A DNA stretch of 64,000 bases from Streptomyces sp. JH34 (lineage in GTDB: Bacteria > Actinomycetota > Actinomycetes > Streptomycetales > Streptomycetaceae), in contig NZ_JAJSOO010000001.1 in assembly GCF_029428875.1 (NCBI RefSeq), positions 4,216,001-4,280,000 of the forward strand, read 5' to 3'. The notes under the pieces are model-generated. The model had not been told where the DNA came from. It made no database searches and saw nothing but the letters and a program-made list of their open reading frames with translations. Within the stretch, counting starts at the first letter, position 1, and the number at the start of each line of letters is the position of its first letter. Below, one piece after another: positions 51,423 through 60,617 of the stretch. The translations under genes and the position numbers were made by a program.

Positions 51423-54152
51423 GTGAGCAGTGCCGACCAGACCCCTGCCGCCAACACCGAACTGCGGGCCGACATCCGCCGCCTCGGAGACCTGCTGGGC
51501 GAGACCCTCGTACGCCAGGAGGGCCAGGAACTCCTCGACCTCGTCGAACGCGTCCGCGCCCTGACCCGCGAGGACGGCGAGGCAGCGGCCGAGCTCCTCG
51601 GCGACACGGACCTGGAGACCGCCGCACAGCTCGTGCGCGCCTTCTCCACCTACTTCCACCTCGCCAACGTCACCGAGCAGGTCCACCGCGCCCACGAGAT
51701 GCGCGACCGCCGGTCCGCCGAGGGCGGGCTCCTCGCCCGCACCGCCGACCGCCTCAAGGACGCCGACCCCGACCACCTGCGCGAGACGGTCAAGAACCTC
51801 AACGTCCGGCCCGTCTTCACCGCACACCCCACCGAGGCCGCACGGCGCTCCGTACTCAACAAGCTCCGCCGCATCGCCGAACTCCTCGAAACCCCGGTCA
51901 TCGAGGCCGACCGCCGACGCCAGGACATCCGGCTGGCCGAGAACATCGACCTCATCTGGCAGACCGACGAACTCCGCGTCGTCCGCCCGGAGCCCGCCGA
52001 CGAGGCGCGCAACGCCATCTACTACCTCGACGAACTCCACGCCAACGCCGTGGGCGACGTCCTGGAGGACCTGGCCGCAGAGCTGGAGCGCGTCGGCGTC
52101 GAACTGCCCGCCGGCACCCGCCCGCTGACCTTCGGCACCTGGATCGGAGGCGACCGCGACGGCAACCCCAACGTCACGCCCACCGTCACCTGGGACGTGC
52201 TCATCCTCCAGCACGAGCACGGCATCACCGACGCCCTCGAACTCGTCGACCAGCTGCGCGGACTGCTCTCCAACTCCATCCGCTACACCGGAGCCACCGA
52301 CGAGCTCCTCACCTCGCTCCAGACCGACCTGGAACGCCTCCCCGAGATCAGCCCCCGCTACAAGCGGCTGAACGCCGAGGAGCCCTACCGGCTCAAGGCC
52401 ACCTGCGTCCGCCAGAAGCTCGTCAACACCCGCGAACGCCTCGCCTCCGGCACCCCCCACCGCCCCGGCTGCGACTACCTCGGCACCGCCGAACTCATCG
52501 CCGACCTCGCGCTCATCCAGACCTCCCTGCGCGCACACCGCGGCGGACTCTTCGCCGACGGCCGCATGGACCGCACCATCCGCACGCTCACCGCGTTCGG
52601 CCTCCAGCTCGCCACCATGGACGTCCGCGAACACGCCGACGCCCACCACCACGCGCTCGGCCAGCTCTTCGACCGCCTCGGCGAGGAGTCCTGGCGCTAC
52701 ACCGACATGCCCCGCGACTACCGGCAGAAGCTCCTCGCCAAGGAACTCCGCTCCCGCCGCCCCCTCGCCCCCACCCCGGCCCCGCTGGACGCCGCGGGCG
52801 AGAAGACCCTCGGCGTCTTCCACACCATCAGCCAGGCCTTCGAGCGCTTCGGCCCCGAAGTCATCGAGTCCTACATCATCTCGATGTGCCAGGGCGCCGA
52901 CGACGTCTTCGCCGCCGCCGTCCTCGCCCGCGAGGCCGGACTCATCGACCTCCACGGCGGCTGGGCCAAGATCGGCATCGTGCCGCTCCTGGAGACCACC
53001 GACGAGCTCAAGGCCGCCGACGTCATCCTCGACGAGATGCTCGCCGACCCCTCCTACCGACGTCTCGTATCGCTCCGCGGCGACGTCCAGGAGGTCATGC
53101 TCGGCTACTCCGACTCCTCCAAGTTCGGCGGCATCACCACCTCCCAGTGGGAGATCCACCGCGCCCAGCGCCGGCTCCGCGACGTGGCCCACCGCTACGG
53201 CGTACGCCTGCGCCTCTTCCACGGCCGCGGCGGCACCGTCGGCCGAGGCGGCGGCCCCTCGCACGACGCGATCCTCGCGCAGCCCTGGGGCACCCTCGAG
53301 GGCGAGATCAAGGTGACCGAGCAGGGCGAGGTCATCTCCGACAAGTACCTCATCCCCGCCCTCGCCCGGGAGAACCTGGAGCTGACCGTCGCGGCCACCC
53401 TCCAGGCCTCGGCGCTCCACACCGCACCCCGCCAGTCCGACGAAGCACTGGCCCGCTGGGACGCGGCCATGGACACCGTCTCCGACGCCGCCCACGACGC
53501 CTACCGCAAGCTCGTCGAGGACCCGGACCTGCCCGCGTACTTCCTCGCCTCCACCCCGGTCGACCAGCTCGCCGACCTGCACCTGGGCTCCCGGCCCTCC
53601 CGCCGCCCCGGCTCGGGTGTCTCGCTCGACGGCCTCCGCGCCATCCCGTGGGTCTTCGGCTGGACCCAGTCACGGCAGATCGTCCCCGGCTGGTTCGGCG
53701 TCGGCTCCGGACTCAAGGCACTGCGCGAAGCCGGACTCGACACCGTCCTGGACGAAATGCACGAACAGTGGCACTTCTTCCAGAACTTCCTCTCCAACGT
53801 CGAGATGACCCTCGCCAAGACCGATCTGCGCATCGCCGGCCACTACGTCGACACACTCGTCCCCGACGAGCTCAAGCACGTCTTCGACGTCATCCAGGCC
53901 GAACACGCACTCACCGTGCAGGAAGTCCTCAAGGTCACCGGCGGCAAGGAACTCCTCGACAGCAACCCGGTGCTCCAGCAGACCTTCGCCATCCGCGACG
54001 CCTACCTGGACCCGATCTCCTACCTCCAGGTGTCCCTGCTCGCCCGCCAGCGCCAGGCCGCCGAACGCGGCGAGGAAGCGGACCCGCTCCTCGCCCGCGC
54101 CCTGCTGCTCACCGTCAACGGCGTCGCCGCCGGCCTCCGCAACACCGGCTGA
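51423..54152 (+). CDS. ppc: Phosphoenolpyruvate carboxylase
   Basis: A 909-residue PEP carboxylase, refilling the citric acid cycle by making oxaloacetate from PEP and bicarbonate. Catalytic His135 lies in VFTAHPTEAARRS; GYSDSSKFGG near 561-570 holds the catalytic Lys567; FHGRGGTVGRGGGP is near 599-612, and the invariant C-terminus RNTG is intact. Length is normal for actinobacteria. GTG 51423 has AAGGAG about ten bases ahead. Codon third positions are strongly C-biased. Divergent from the desaturase. Confidence 0.97.
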   Translation: MSSADQTPAANTELRADIRRLGDLLGETLVRQEGQELLDLVERVRALTREDGEAAAELLGDTDLETAAQLVRAFSTYFHLANVTEQVHRAHEMRDRRSAEGGLLARTADRLKDADPDHLRETVKNLNVRPVFTAHPTEAARRSVLNKLRRIAELLETPVIEADRRRQDIRLAENIDLIWQTDELRVVRPEPADEARNAIYYLDELHANAVGDVLEDLAAELERVGVELPAGTRPLTFGTWIGGDRDGNPNVTPTVTWDVLILQHEHGITDALELVDQLRGLLSNSIRYTGATDELLTSLQTDLERLPEISPRYKRLNAEEPYRLKATCVRQKLVNTRERLASGTPHRPGCDYLGTAELIADLALIQTSLRAHRGGLFADGRMDRTIRTLTAFGLQLATMDVREHADAHHHALGQLFDRLGEESWRYTDMPRDYRQKLLAKELRSRRPLAPTPAPLDAAGEKTLGVFHTISQAFERFGPEVIESYIISMCQGADDVFAAAVLAREAGLIDLHGGWAKIGIVPLLETTDELKAADVILDEMLADPSYRRLVSLRGDVQEVMLGYSDSSKFGGITTSQWEIHRAQRRLRDVAHRYGVRLRLFHGRGGTVGRGGGPSHDAILAQPWGTLEGEIKVTEQGEVISDKYLIPALARENLELTVAATLQASALHTAPRQSDEALARWDAAMDTVSDAAHDAYRKLVEDPDLPAYFLASTPVDQLADLHLGSRPSRRPGSGVSLDGLRAIPWVFGWTQSRQIVPGWFGVGSGLKALREAGLDTVLDEMHEQWHFFQNFLSNVEMTLAKTDLRIAGHYVDTLVPDELKHVFDVIQAEHALTVQEVLKVTGGKELLDSNPVLQQTFAIRDAYLDPISYLQVSLLARQRQAAERGEEADPLLARALLLTVNGVAAGLRNTG

Positions 54153-54170
54153 CCCCACTCGGGACGACCG

Positions 54171-54229
54171 CGCGGGTGCGGTCCTGTCAGAGGGCGACGA
54201 ACGTCGCCGTCAGCAGGACCGCACCCGCG
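54171..54229. terminator. Long terminator hairpin shared by ppc and the next gene
   Basis: CGCGGGTGCGGTCCTG pairs exactly, 16 bp, with CAGGACCGCACCCGCG; the loop itself folds (GGCGAC-GAAC-GTCGCC). The right half lies inside the last codons of the convergent membrane-protein gene. Confidence 0.85.
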
Positions 54230-54657
54230 ATCCCCGCCCACCACGCCGTCCGCGTCAGCCGCATACCGCCGCCGATCACCAGGGCGGCCAGCACCAGCGC
54301 ACCGCCCAACGGCACCCAGGAATGCAGGAACCCCGGCGTCCCCGTACGCACCACGTCCCCGGTTCCGGGCTTCACCACGACGGGGAATCGATCCCCCTTC
54401 CTCGCCGCGACCGACCGCTCCACGGTCACCGAGGTCCGGTCCGGCGAATCGGCGTTCGGCGAGAACGACCCCGTGCAGGTGTCCTCACCGCACGACGTCA
54501 CCACCATCGTCCCGTGCTCACGGCCCTTCGCCAGAACGATGTGGTGCGCGGTGTCCCACGACGACCACACGCCCGCGGCGAGCAACAACAGGACGACACA
54601 GCCCGCGGCGAACGTACGGCCATGGGCCAGCAGCCGGTGCGAGGAACTCCGCTTCAT
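54187..54657 (-). CDS. Small membrane protein of unknown function
   Basis: A 156-residue protein: one N-terminal helix (TFAAGCVVLLLLAAGVW), an outer domain of about 80 residues with two Cys in VTSCGEDTCTGSF that could form a disulfide, and two C-terminal helices (WVPLGGALVLAALVIGGG and AWWAGIAGAVLLTATFVAL). The layout recalls DUF3592-type proteins, but I do not recognise it with confidence. Its last codons form half of the ppc terminator hairpin. Confidence 0.8.
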   Translation of the reverse strand: MKRSSSHRLLAHGRTFAAGCVVLLLLAAGVWSSWDTAHHIVLAKGREHGTMVVTSCGEDTCTGSFSPNADSPDRTSVTVERSVAARKGDRFPVVVKPGTGDVVRTGTPGFLHSWVPLGGALVLAALVIGGGMRLTRTAWWAGIAGAVLLTATFVAL

Positions 54658-54731
54658 GGGGGCAGATCCTTGGGCAGAGCCCTGCCGTCGTCAACCTGCG
54701 GCCGGAAAACACCCGGGAAGCAACGGGAATG

Positions 54732-55325
54732 TCAGGAGTTGTACGCGGACTGAGCCCGCTCCAGGCCCTCCGCCAGCAACGACTCCACCGCATCCGCCGA
54801 CCGGTCCACCAGATACGCGAGCTCCTTGCGCTCCCCGGACGAGAAATCCTTCAGCACGAAGTCCGCGACCTGCATCCGTCCCGGCGGCCGGCCGATCCCG
54901 AACCGCACCCGGTGATAGTCCGGACCCATCGCCTTCGTCATCGACTTCAGCCCGTTGTGCCCGTTGTCACCGCCGCCGAGCTTCAGCCGCAGCATCCCGA
55001 AATCGACGTCCAGCTCGTCGTGCACCGCCACCACATGGTCCGTCGGCACCTTGTAGAAGTCCCGCAGAGCCGTCACCGGACCACCCGACAGATTCATGTA
55101 CGACATCGGCTTCGCCAGCACCACACGACGGCTCAGCGGCCCGGGCGGACCGATCCGCCCCTCCAGCACCTGCGCCTGCGCCTTCTGCGCCCGCTTGAAC
55201 TTCCCGCCCATCCGCTCCGCCAGCAGATCGGCCACCATGAAGCCCACGTTGTGACGGTTCGCCGCGTAGTCGGGACCCGGATTGCCGAGGCCCACGATCA
55301 GCCAGGGGTCGGTGGCGTCGGACAT
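54732..55325 (-). CDS. pth: Peptidyl-tRNA hydrolase
   Basis: A 197-residue Pth, which frees tRNA from peptidyl-tRNA that drops off the ribosome. LIVGLGNPGPDY, NRHNVGFMVAD with the catalytic His near 24, KPMSYMNLSGG, VHDELDVDFG and GGGDNGHNGLKS are all present. ATG 55325 with GAGGAG ahead. It follows rplY by 124 bp on the same strand, a conserved pairing; a 13-bp tandem repeat lies between them. Confidence 0.96.
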   Translation of the reverse strand: MSDATDPWLIVGLGNPGPDYAANRHNVGFMVADLLAERMGGKFKRAQKAQAQVLEGRIGPPGPLSRRVVLAKPMSYMNLSGGPVTALRDFYKVPTDHVVAVHDELDVDFGMLRLKLGGGDNGHNGLKSMTKAMGPDYHRVRFGIGRPPGRMQVADFVLKDFSSGERKELAYLVDRSADAVESLLAEGLERAQSAYNS

Positions 55326-55345
55326 CAGAACTCGGTCTCCTCGCA

Positions 55346-55371
55346 GTGCGTACATACCGTGCGTACATACC
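55346..55371. repeat. Tandem 13-bp repeat between rplY and pth
   Basis: GTGCGTACATACC occurs twice without a gap, 21 bp before the pth start. Each unit contains the GTAC palindrome. Confidence 0.7.
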
Positions 55372-55449
55372 GGTCGATACAGGGAAACGGGGCGGCGGAA
55401 CCCCCGGAAGGGAACCGCCACCCCGTCAGTCAAGCAGGTGGGGCGAGGC

Positions 55450-56037
55450 TCAGGCCTCGGCACCTTCGGTCTCGGTGCCCTCGCCCGCGGACTCCTCGGC
55501 CTGCGCGGCGACGACCTGCAGCACGATGGCGTCCTCGTCACCGGCCAGCACGGCGCCCTTGGGCAGCGTGATGTCCTTGGCGACGATCGAGTCACCCGCG
55601 TCCAGACCGGCGACGGAGACCGTGACCGACTCGGGGATGTGGGTGGCCTCGGCCTCGACGAGCAGGGTGTTCTGCACGTACTCCAGCAGGTTGGCACCCG
55701 GCGCCAGGTCGCCCTCGGCGTGCACCGCGATCTCGACGTTGACCTTCTCGCCGCGCTTCACGGTCAGCAGGTCGACGTGCTCGATGTTGCCCTTGATGGC
55801 GTTGCGCTGCACGGCCTTCGGGATCACCAGGGCGTCCTTGCCGTCGATCTCCAGACCGATCAGGACGTTGGCGGTACGCAGAGCGAGAAGCAGCTCGTGG
55901 CCCGGCAGGTTGATGTGGACCGGCTCAGCACCGTGGCCGTAGACGACCCCGGGAACCAGGTTGGCGCGACGGGTACGACGGGCAGCGCCCTTGCCGAACT
56001 CCGTACGGACCGTTGCGTCGAGCTTGATCTCAGCCAT
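55450..56037 (-). CDS. rplY: 50S ribosomal protein L25 (CTC family)
   Basis: A 195-residue long-form L25/CTC protein that binds 5S rRNA: MAEIKLDATVRTEFGKGAARR, then LVPGVVYGHGAEPVHINLPGHEL, AIKGNIEHVDLLTVKRGEKV at the domain junction and the TL5-like C-terminal beta domain. It ends in an acidic, Ala/Glu-rich tail (about 175-195). The CTC form is linked with general stress in several bacteria. Between prs and pth on the same strand, as in other actinobacteria. Confidence 0.96.
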   Translation of the reverse strand: MAEIKLDATVRTEFGKGAARRTRRANLVPGVVYGHGAEPVHINLPGHELLLALRTANVLIGLEIDGKDALVIPKAVQRNAIKGNIEHVDLLTVKRGEKVNVEIAVHAEGDLAPGANLLEYVQNTLLVEAEATHIPESVTVSVAGLDAGDSIVAKDITLPKGAVLAGDEDAIVLQVVAAQAEESAGEGTETEGAEA

Positions 56038-56151
56038 GCTGCACTCCTCGTAAGGTGACGAAAAAACCGATGGTCACCCGGCCCACGACAGGCCTGCTAC
56101 GAAGAGCGCGTCGATAACGGACCACCGATTCCCATGACCACGCATGAGAAC

Positions 56152-56198
56152 GGCCTCCCTCGCCGAGCAACTCACTGAGTCTACCCGGCGGGGAGGCC
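56152..56198 (-). terminator. Hairpin after prs
   Basis: GGCCTCCC-T-CGCC pairs with GGCG-GGGAGGCC (one bulged base) about 70 bp after the prs stop, ahead of rplY. A second exact stem, CCGGAG/CTCCGG at 56231-56248, is nearer the stop. Confidence 0.65.
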
Positions 56199-56269
56199 GC
56201 ACCCAAAGTCGATCACCCGCAGGCGGTCGTCCGGAGGCCACGCTCCGGAAAGAGGTCACCCGAAGGTGA

Positions 56270-57247
56270 TCAGCCCTGCTCCTCGAAGAGGCTCGTCACC
56301 GAACCGTCCTCGAACACCTCACGCACCGCACGCGCGATCGTCGGAGCGATCGAGAGCACCGTGATCTTGTCGATCTCCAGCTCACCCGGCGTCGGCAGCG
56401 TGTCCGTGAACACGAACTCGCTCACCTTCGAGTTCTTCAGCCGGTCCGCGGCCGGGCCGGATAGCACCCCGTGCGTCGCCGTCACTATGACGTCCTCGGC
56501 ACCGTGCGCGAACAGGGCGTCCGCGGCGGCGCAGATCGTGCCACCCGTGTCGATCATGTCGTCGACCAGCACACACACCCGGCCCTCGACGTTACCGACG
56601 ACCTCGTGGACGCTCACCTGGTTCGGCACGTCCTTGTCACGCCGCTTGTGGACGATCGCCAGCGGCGCGTCCAGACGGTCGCACCAGCGGTCCGCGACCC
56701 GCACACGGCCGGCGTCCGGAGACACGATCGTCAGCTTCGACCGGTCCACCTTCGCACCCACGTAGTCCGCCAGGATCGGCAGCGCGAACAGGTGGTCCAC
56801 CGGGCCGTCGAAGAAGCCCTGGATCTGGTCCGTGTGCAGATCGACGGTGAGGACACGGTCCGCACCCGCCGTCTTCATCAGGTCCGCCACCAGACGGGCC
56901 GAGATCGGCTCACGACCACGGTGCTTCTTGTCCTGACGGGCATAGCCGTAGAACGGGACGATCACCGTCACCGACCGCGCCGACGCACGCTTCAGCGCGT
57001 CCAGCATGATCAGCTGCTCCATGATCCACTTGTTGATCGGAGCCGTGTGGCTCTGGATCAGGAAGCAGTCGGCGCCACGGGCGGACTCCTGGAAGCGGAC
57101 GTAGATCTCACCGTTGGCGAAATCGAAGGCCTTCGTCGGCACGAGACCGACACCCAACTGGTGTGCGACCTCCTCGGCCAGCTCGGGGTGGGCGCGGCCG
57201 GAGAAGAGCATCAGTTTCTTCTCGCCGGTCGTCTTGATCCCGGTCAC
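56270..57247 (-). CDS. prs: Ribose-phosphate pyrophosphokinase
   Basis: A 325-residue PRPP synthetase, making 5-phosphoribosyl-1-pyrophosphate from ribose-5-phosphate and ATP for nucleotides, His and Trp. LMLFSGRAHPELAEEVA, YVRFQESARGADCFLIQS, DLHTDQIQGFFDGPVDHLF and the PRPP loop CVLVDDMIDTGGT are intact. GTG 57247 has GAGGAG ahead. It is followed by rplY and preceded by glmU on the same strand, 119 bp away. Confidence 0.97.
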   Translation of the reverse strand: MTGIKTTGEKKLMLFSGRAHPELAEEVAHQLGVGLVPTKAFDFANGEIYVRFQESARGADCFLIQSHTAPINKWIMEQLIMLDALKRASARSVTVIVPFYGYARQDKKHRGREPISARLVADLMKTAGADRVLTVDLHTDQIQGFFDGPVDHLFALPILADYVGAKVDRSKLTIVSPDAGRVRVADRWCDRLDAPLAIVHKRRDKDVPNQVSVHEVVGNVEGRVCVLVDDMIDTGGTICAAADALFAHGAEDVIVTATHGVLSGPAADRLKNSKVSEFVFTDTLPTPGELEIDKITVLSIAPTIARAVREVFEDGSVTSLFEEQG

Positions 57248-57366
57248 AGCACAGTCTCCTCAGACGTGTATCTGGCACCGCGCGCATGGGTCCCGAAGTG
57301 CGACGAGCCAGCCGAAATGGGTGAGCATCTATCACGGTACGCCGCCTTTGGCGCACTCGTTTCCGG

Positions 57367-58815
57367 TCAGCTTTCGCCGTCGGACCCCGACGTGGCCGCC
57401 TGAGCTGCCTGAGCCGCCGCGCTCCCGGGGCGCTTCCGTGCGACCCAGCCCTCGATATTCCGCTGCTGGCCCCGGGCCACGGCCAGTGAACCGGACGGCA
57501 CGTCCTTGGTGATGACCGAACCCGCGGCGGTGTAGACGCCGTCCCCGACCGTGACAGGCGCCACAAACATATTGTCCGACCCGGTCCGGCAGTGGGACCC
57601 GATCGTCGTGTGGTGCTTGGCCACCCCGTCGTAGTTCACGAACACGCTCGCGGCACCGATGTTGGTGTGGTCGCCGATGGTCGCGTCCCCGACATAACTC
57701 AGGTGCGGCACCTTCGTGCCCTCGCCGATCGTCGCGTTCTTCATCTCGACGTACGTACCCGCCTTGGACTTCGCGCCCATGCGCGTACCGGGCCGCAGAT
57801 AGGCGAACGGGCCGACCGTCGCCCCCGGGCCCACCTCGGCGCCGTCCGAGACCGTGTTGTCCACCCGCGCGCCCGCGTGGACGACGGTGTCCTTCAGCCG
57901 CGAGTTCGGGCCCACCTCGGCGTCCTCCGCGAGGTGCGTCGACCCCAGCAGCTGCGTACCCGGGTGCACGATCGCGTCGCGTTCGTACGTCACCGTCACG
58001 TCGATCAGCGTGGACGCCGGGTCCACGACGGTCACGCCCGCCAGCATCGCGCGCTCCAGGAGGCGCTCGTTGAGCAGCCGCCTGGCCTCGGCCAGCTGGA
58101 GCCGGTTGTTGATGCCGAGGATCTCGCGGTGGTCGCCGGCCACCGACGCCCCCACGCGGTGCCCGGCCTCACGCAGGATCGACAGCACGTCCGTGAGGTA
58201 CTCCTCGCCCTGGCTGTTGTCCGTGCGCACCTTGCCGAGCGCGTCGCTCAGCAGGCGGCCGTCGAAGGCGAAGACACCGGAGTTGATCTCCCGGATCGCG
58301 CGCTGCGCGTCGGTGGCGTCCTTGTGCTCGACGATCCCGGTGACCGCCCCGGTGGCCGCGTCGCGGACGATCCGGCCGTAGCCGGTCGAGTCCGGCACCT
58401 CGGCGGTCAGCACGGTGACGGCGTTCGCGTCGGCGGCGTGGGTCGCGGCGAGCGCGGAGAGGGTCTCGCCGGAGAGCAGCGGGGTGTCGCCGCACACGAC
58501 GACGACGGTGCCCTCGACGGTGCCGCCGAGCTCCTCCAGGCCCATCCGGACCGCGTGGCCGGTGCCGTTCTGCTCGGCCTGGAAGGCGGTGCGCACCGAG
58601 GTCTCCCCGGCGGCCAGGTGCGCGGTGACCTGCTCGCCGGCGTGGCCGACGACCACGACGAGGTGCTGGGGGTCGAGCTCGCGGGAGGCGGCGACGACAT
58701 GTCCGACGAGCGAACGCCCGGAGATCTCGTGCAGGACCTTGGGTGTCTTCGACTTCATGCGGGTGCCCTCACCCGCTGCGAGGACGACGACGGCTGCCGG
58801 GCTTGTGGCGCTCAC
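57367..58815 (-). CDS. glmU: Bifunctional UDP-N-acetylglucosamine pyrophosphorylase / glucosamine-1-phosphate acetyltransferase
   Basis: A 482-residue GlmU making UDP-GlcNAc for cell-wall synthesis. The N-terminal uridyltransferase has VVVLAAGEGTRMKSKTPKVLH near 9-29; the C-terminal left-handed beta-helix carries hexapeptide repeats and the acetyltransferase motif YVEMKNATIGEGTKVPHLSYVGDATIG, then NYDGVAKHHTTIG. It ends in an Ala/Gln tail (SAAAQAAQAATSGSDGES). GTG 58815 is where homology begins. A tRNA-Gln gene with its terminator lies just upstream. Confidence 0.97.
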   Translation of the reverse strand: MSATSPAAVVVLAAGEGTRMKSKTPKVLHEISGRSLVGHVVAASRELDPQHLVVVVGHAGEQVTAHLAAGETSVRTAFQAEQNGTGHAVRMGLEELGGTVEGTVVVVCGDTPLLSGETLSALAATHAADANAVTVLTAEVPDSTGYGRIVRDAATGAVTGIVEHKDATDAQRAIREINSGVFAFDGRLLSDALGKVRTDNSQGEEYLTDVLSILREAGHRVGASVAGDHREILGINNRLQLAEARRLLNERLLERAMLAGVTVVDPASTLIDVTVTYERDAIVHPGTQLLGSTHLAEDAEVGPNSRLKDTVVHAGARVDNTVSDGAEVGPGATVGPFAYLRPGTRMGAKSKAGTYVEMKNATIGEGTKVPHLSYVGDATIGDHTNIGAASVFVNYDGVAKHHTTIGSHCRTGSDNMFVAPVTVGDGVYTAAGSVITKDVPSGSLAVARGQQRNIEGWVARKRPGSAAAQAAQAATSGSDGES

Positions 58816-58884
58816 GGATGTGCCCTTCGGCTTCGGGTGGTGGACACCCGCAGGATACCGGGGGCGTATATGCCCGAAACGAGC

Positions 58885-58915
58885 GCGGGCCCCGACCGGT
58901 GAGGTCGGGGCCCGC
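58885..58915 (-). terminator. Terminator of the tRNA-Gln gene
   Basis: GCGGGCCCCGACC pairs exactly, 13 bp, with GGTCGGGGCCCGC (5-nt loop), 9 bp downstream of the tRNA. Confidence 0.88.
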
Positions 58916-58923
58916 ACATGAAG

Positions 58924-58995
58924 CTCCCCCACCAGGACTTGAACCCGGACAAATAGCACCAAAAGCTACTGTGCTGCCAATTACACCATGGGGGA
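58924..58995 (-). tRNA. tRNA-Gln (anticodon UUG)
   Basis: A 72-nt tRNA folding with acceptor stem TCCCCCA/TGGGGGA, the weak U1-A72 pair being typical of tRNA-Gln. The D arm is TGGTGTAATTGGCAGCA; anticodon stem GTAGC/GCTAT closes the loop TTTTGGT, with anticodon TTG; the T arm contains GGTTCAAGTCC. The 3' CCA is not encoded (GCTT follows). Lies between glmU and the histidine kinase gene and probably is a single-gene transcript. Confidence 0.95.
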
Positions 58996-59261
58996 CCAAA
59001 GCGGACATTTTTCAGTCTGCTCGATTGACACCCAACACTATGCCGTACCAAGCGCCTTCCATGCGACGGTAGAGCTCTGCACTCTTGGGCACGTAGATGA
59101 CCGGACGCGGACGGCGTCGTCCGGAATGCGGACGTCCGGGTCGAAAGGGCGCTCGGTTCGACGGATCGTGCGATCTGCCTCGTTCTGTGGCGCGACCGGT
59201 CACTTTCCGTGCTGACGGAGTCTCCGGAAAAAGAGATGCGGCCGCCCGTAGGCTGGATGCC

Positions 59262-60575
59262 ATGACCGCAACGGGGGCAGACCGGGAAGCGGCGGGTCCG
59301 ACCACCCGCGGCCACTGGTGGTGGGAGCGGCGGCGCAGTGTCGCCCTGGACGTGGGGCTGGCGCTGGTTTCGGCGCTGGAGTGTGCGCTGGAGGGGGTGG
59401 AGTTCGCCGGGGACACCGGGCTGCCGGTGCCGCTGGCGGTTCTCTTCGGGCTGTTCGCGGGGTCCGTGCTGGTGCTGCGCAGGCGCTGGCCGATCGCGGT
59501 GGTGCTGGTGTCGATAGCGACGACGCCGGCCGAGATGGGCTTCCTGATGGGGATCGTAGGGCTGTACACCCTGGCGGCCTCGGAGGTGCCGCGCAGGATC
59601 ACGGTGGTCCTGACGGGGATGACGCTCGTCGGCACGTTCATCGTGTCGTACGTGCGGCTGCGGCAGAGCGTGGACGCCGATGTGGATTTCGGGCCGGGTG
59701 TCTGGTATGTCCCGGTGGTGTCGCTGTTCATGTCGCTGGGGCTGACGGCGCCCTCGGTGCTGTTCGGTCTGTACATCGGGGCGCGGCGCAGGCTGATGGA
59801 GAGCCTGAGGGAGCGTGCGGACTCGCTGGAGCGGGAGCTGTCGCTGCTGGCGGACCGGGCGGAGGAGCGGGCGGAGTGGGCGCGTACGGAGGAGCGGACG
59901 CGGATCGCCCGGGAGATGCATGACGTGGTGGCGCACCGGGTGAGTCTGATGGTGGTGCACGCGGCGGCGTTGCAGGCGGTGGCTCCGAAGGATCCGGTGA
60001 AGGCGGTGCGTAACGCGGCGTTGGTCGGGGACATGGGGCGGCAGGCGTTGACGGAGTTGCGGGAGATGCTCGGGGTGTTGCGGAGCGGGGACGCGTCGGT
60101 GGTTCCGCAGGCGGGGCGGGTGCCGTTGGCTTCGGTGGGGCGGGTGGCCGCTGTGGCCGCCGTGGTGGTGGAGGACGGTCCGCGGCTGTGCGAGGTGGAT
60201 GCGCTGGTGGCGCAGTCGCGTGAGGCGGGGATGACGGTGGAGCTGTCGGTGGAGGGGGAGCTGCGTCCGTATGCGCCGGAGGTGGAGCAGACGGCGTACC
60301 GGGTGGTGCAGGAGGCGTTGACGAACGTGCACAAGCATGCGGCGGGTGCGAAGACGTGGGTGCGGCTCGCGCATCGGGGTGCCGAGGTGGCGATGCAGGT
60401 GGAGAACGGTCCTACGGACGGTGTGACGGCGGATGCGGGGCTGCCGAGCGGGGGCAACGGTCTGGTGGGGATGCGGGAGCGGGTGCTGGGGCTCGGGGGT
60501 GTGTTCGTGTCGGGGCCGACGGACGCGGGGGGTTTCCGGGTGTCGGCGGTGCTGCCGGACGCCGGGGAGGCGTGA
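59262..60575 (+). CDS. Sensor histidine kinase (HisKA_3 type), no adjacent regulator
   Basis: A 437-residue NarL-type sensor kinase. Four to five N-terminal helices (about 25-185) lie mostly within the membrane with short loops, then a coiled segment RRRLMESLRERADSLEREL. The phospho-accepting His220 is in REMHDVVAHRVSLMVVH, and the ATPase has EALTNVHKHA and GNGLVGMRERV. Such kinases normally sit next to a LuxR response regulator; none is adjacent here, though two unpaired LuxR regulators occur at 39720 and 46566. ATG 59262. Third codon positions are markedly G-rich, unlike ppc or gal genes. Confidence 0.9.
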   Translation: MTATGADREAAGPTTRGHWWWERRRSVALDVGLALVSALECALEGVEFAGDTGLPVPLAVLFGLFAGSVLVLRRRWPIAVVLVSIATTPAEMGFLMGIVGLYTLAASEVPRRITVVLTGMTLVGTFIVSYVRLRQSVDADVDFGPGVWYVPVVSLFMSLGLTAPSVLFGLYIGARRRLMESLRERADSLERELSLLADRAEERAEWARTEERTRIAREMHDVVAHRVSLMVVHAAALQAVAPKDPVKAVRNAALVGDMGRQALTELREMLGVLRSGDASVVPQAGRVPLASVGRVAAVAAVVVEDGPRLCEVDALVAQSREAGMTVELSVEGELRPYAPEVEQTAYRVVQEALTNVHKHAAGAKTWVRLAHRGAEVAMQVENGPTDGVTADAGLPSGGNGLVGMRERVLGLGGVFVSGPTDAGGFRVSAVLPDAGEA

Positions 60576-60617
60576 GGGTGCTCGGCCGGCCGGGCGCCGG
60601 GGTGGCGTGCCGGAGCC

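Noticed and set aside
50531..55198. Very long open plus-strand frame (over 1500 codons) across desaturase, ppc and pth
   Set aside because: Arg/Pro/His-rich translation without motifs; a shadow of GC-rich genes. ppc and the minus-strand genes explain the region fully.
59012..59100. Short minus-strand reading ending in YRRMEGAWYGIVLGVNRAD, upstream of tRNA-Gln
   Set aside because: It reads like protein but is at most 25-40 codons, has no ribosome site and lies where the tRNA promoter should be.
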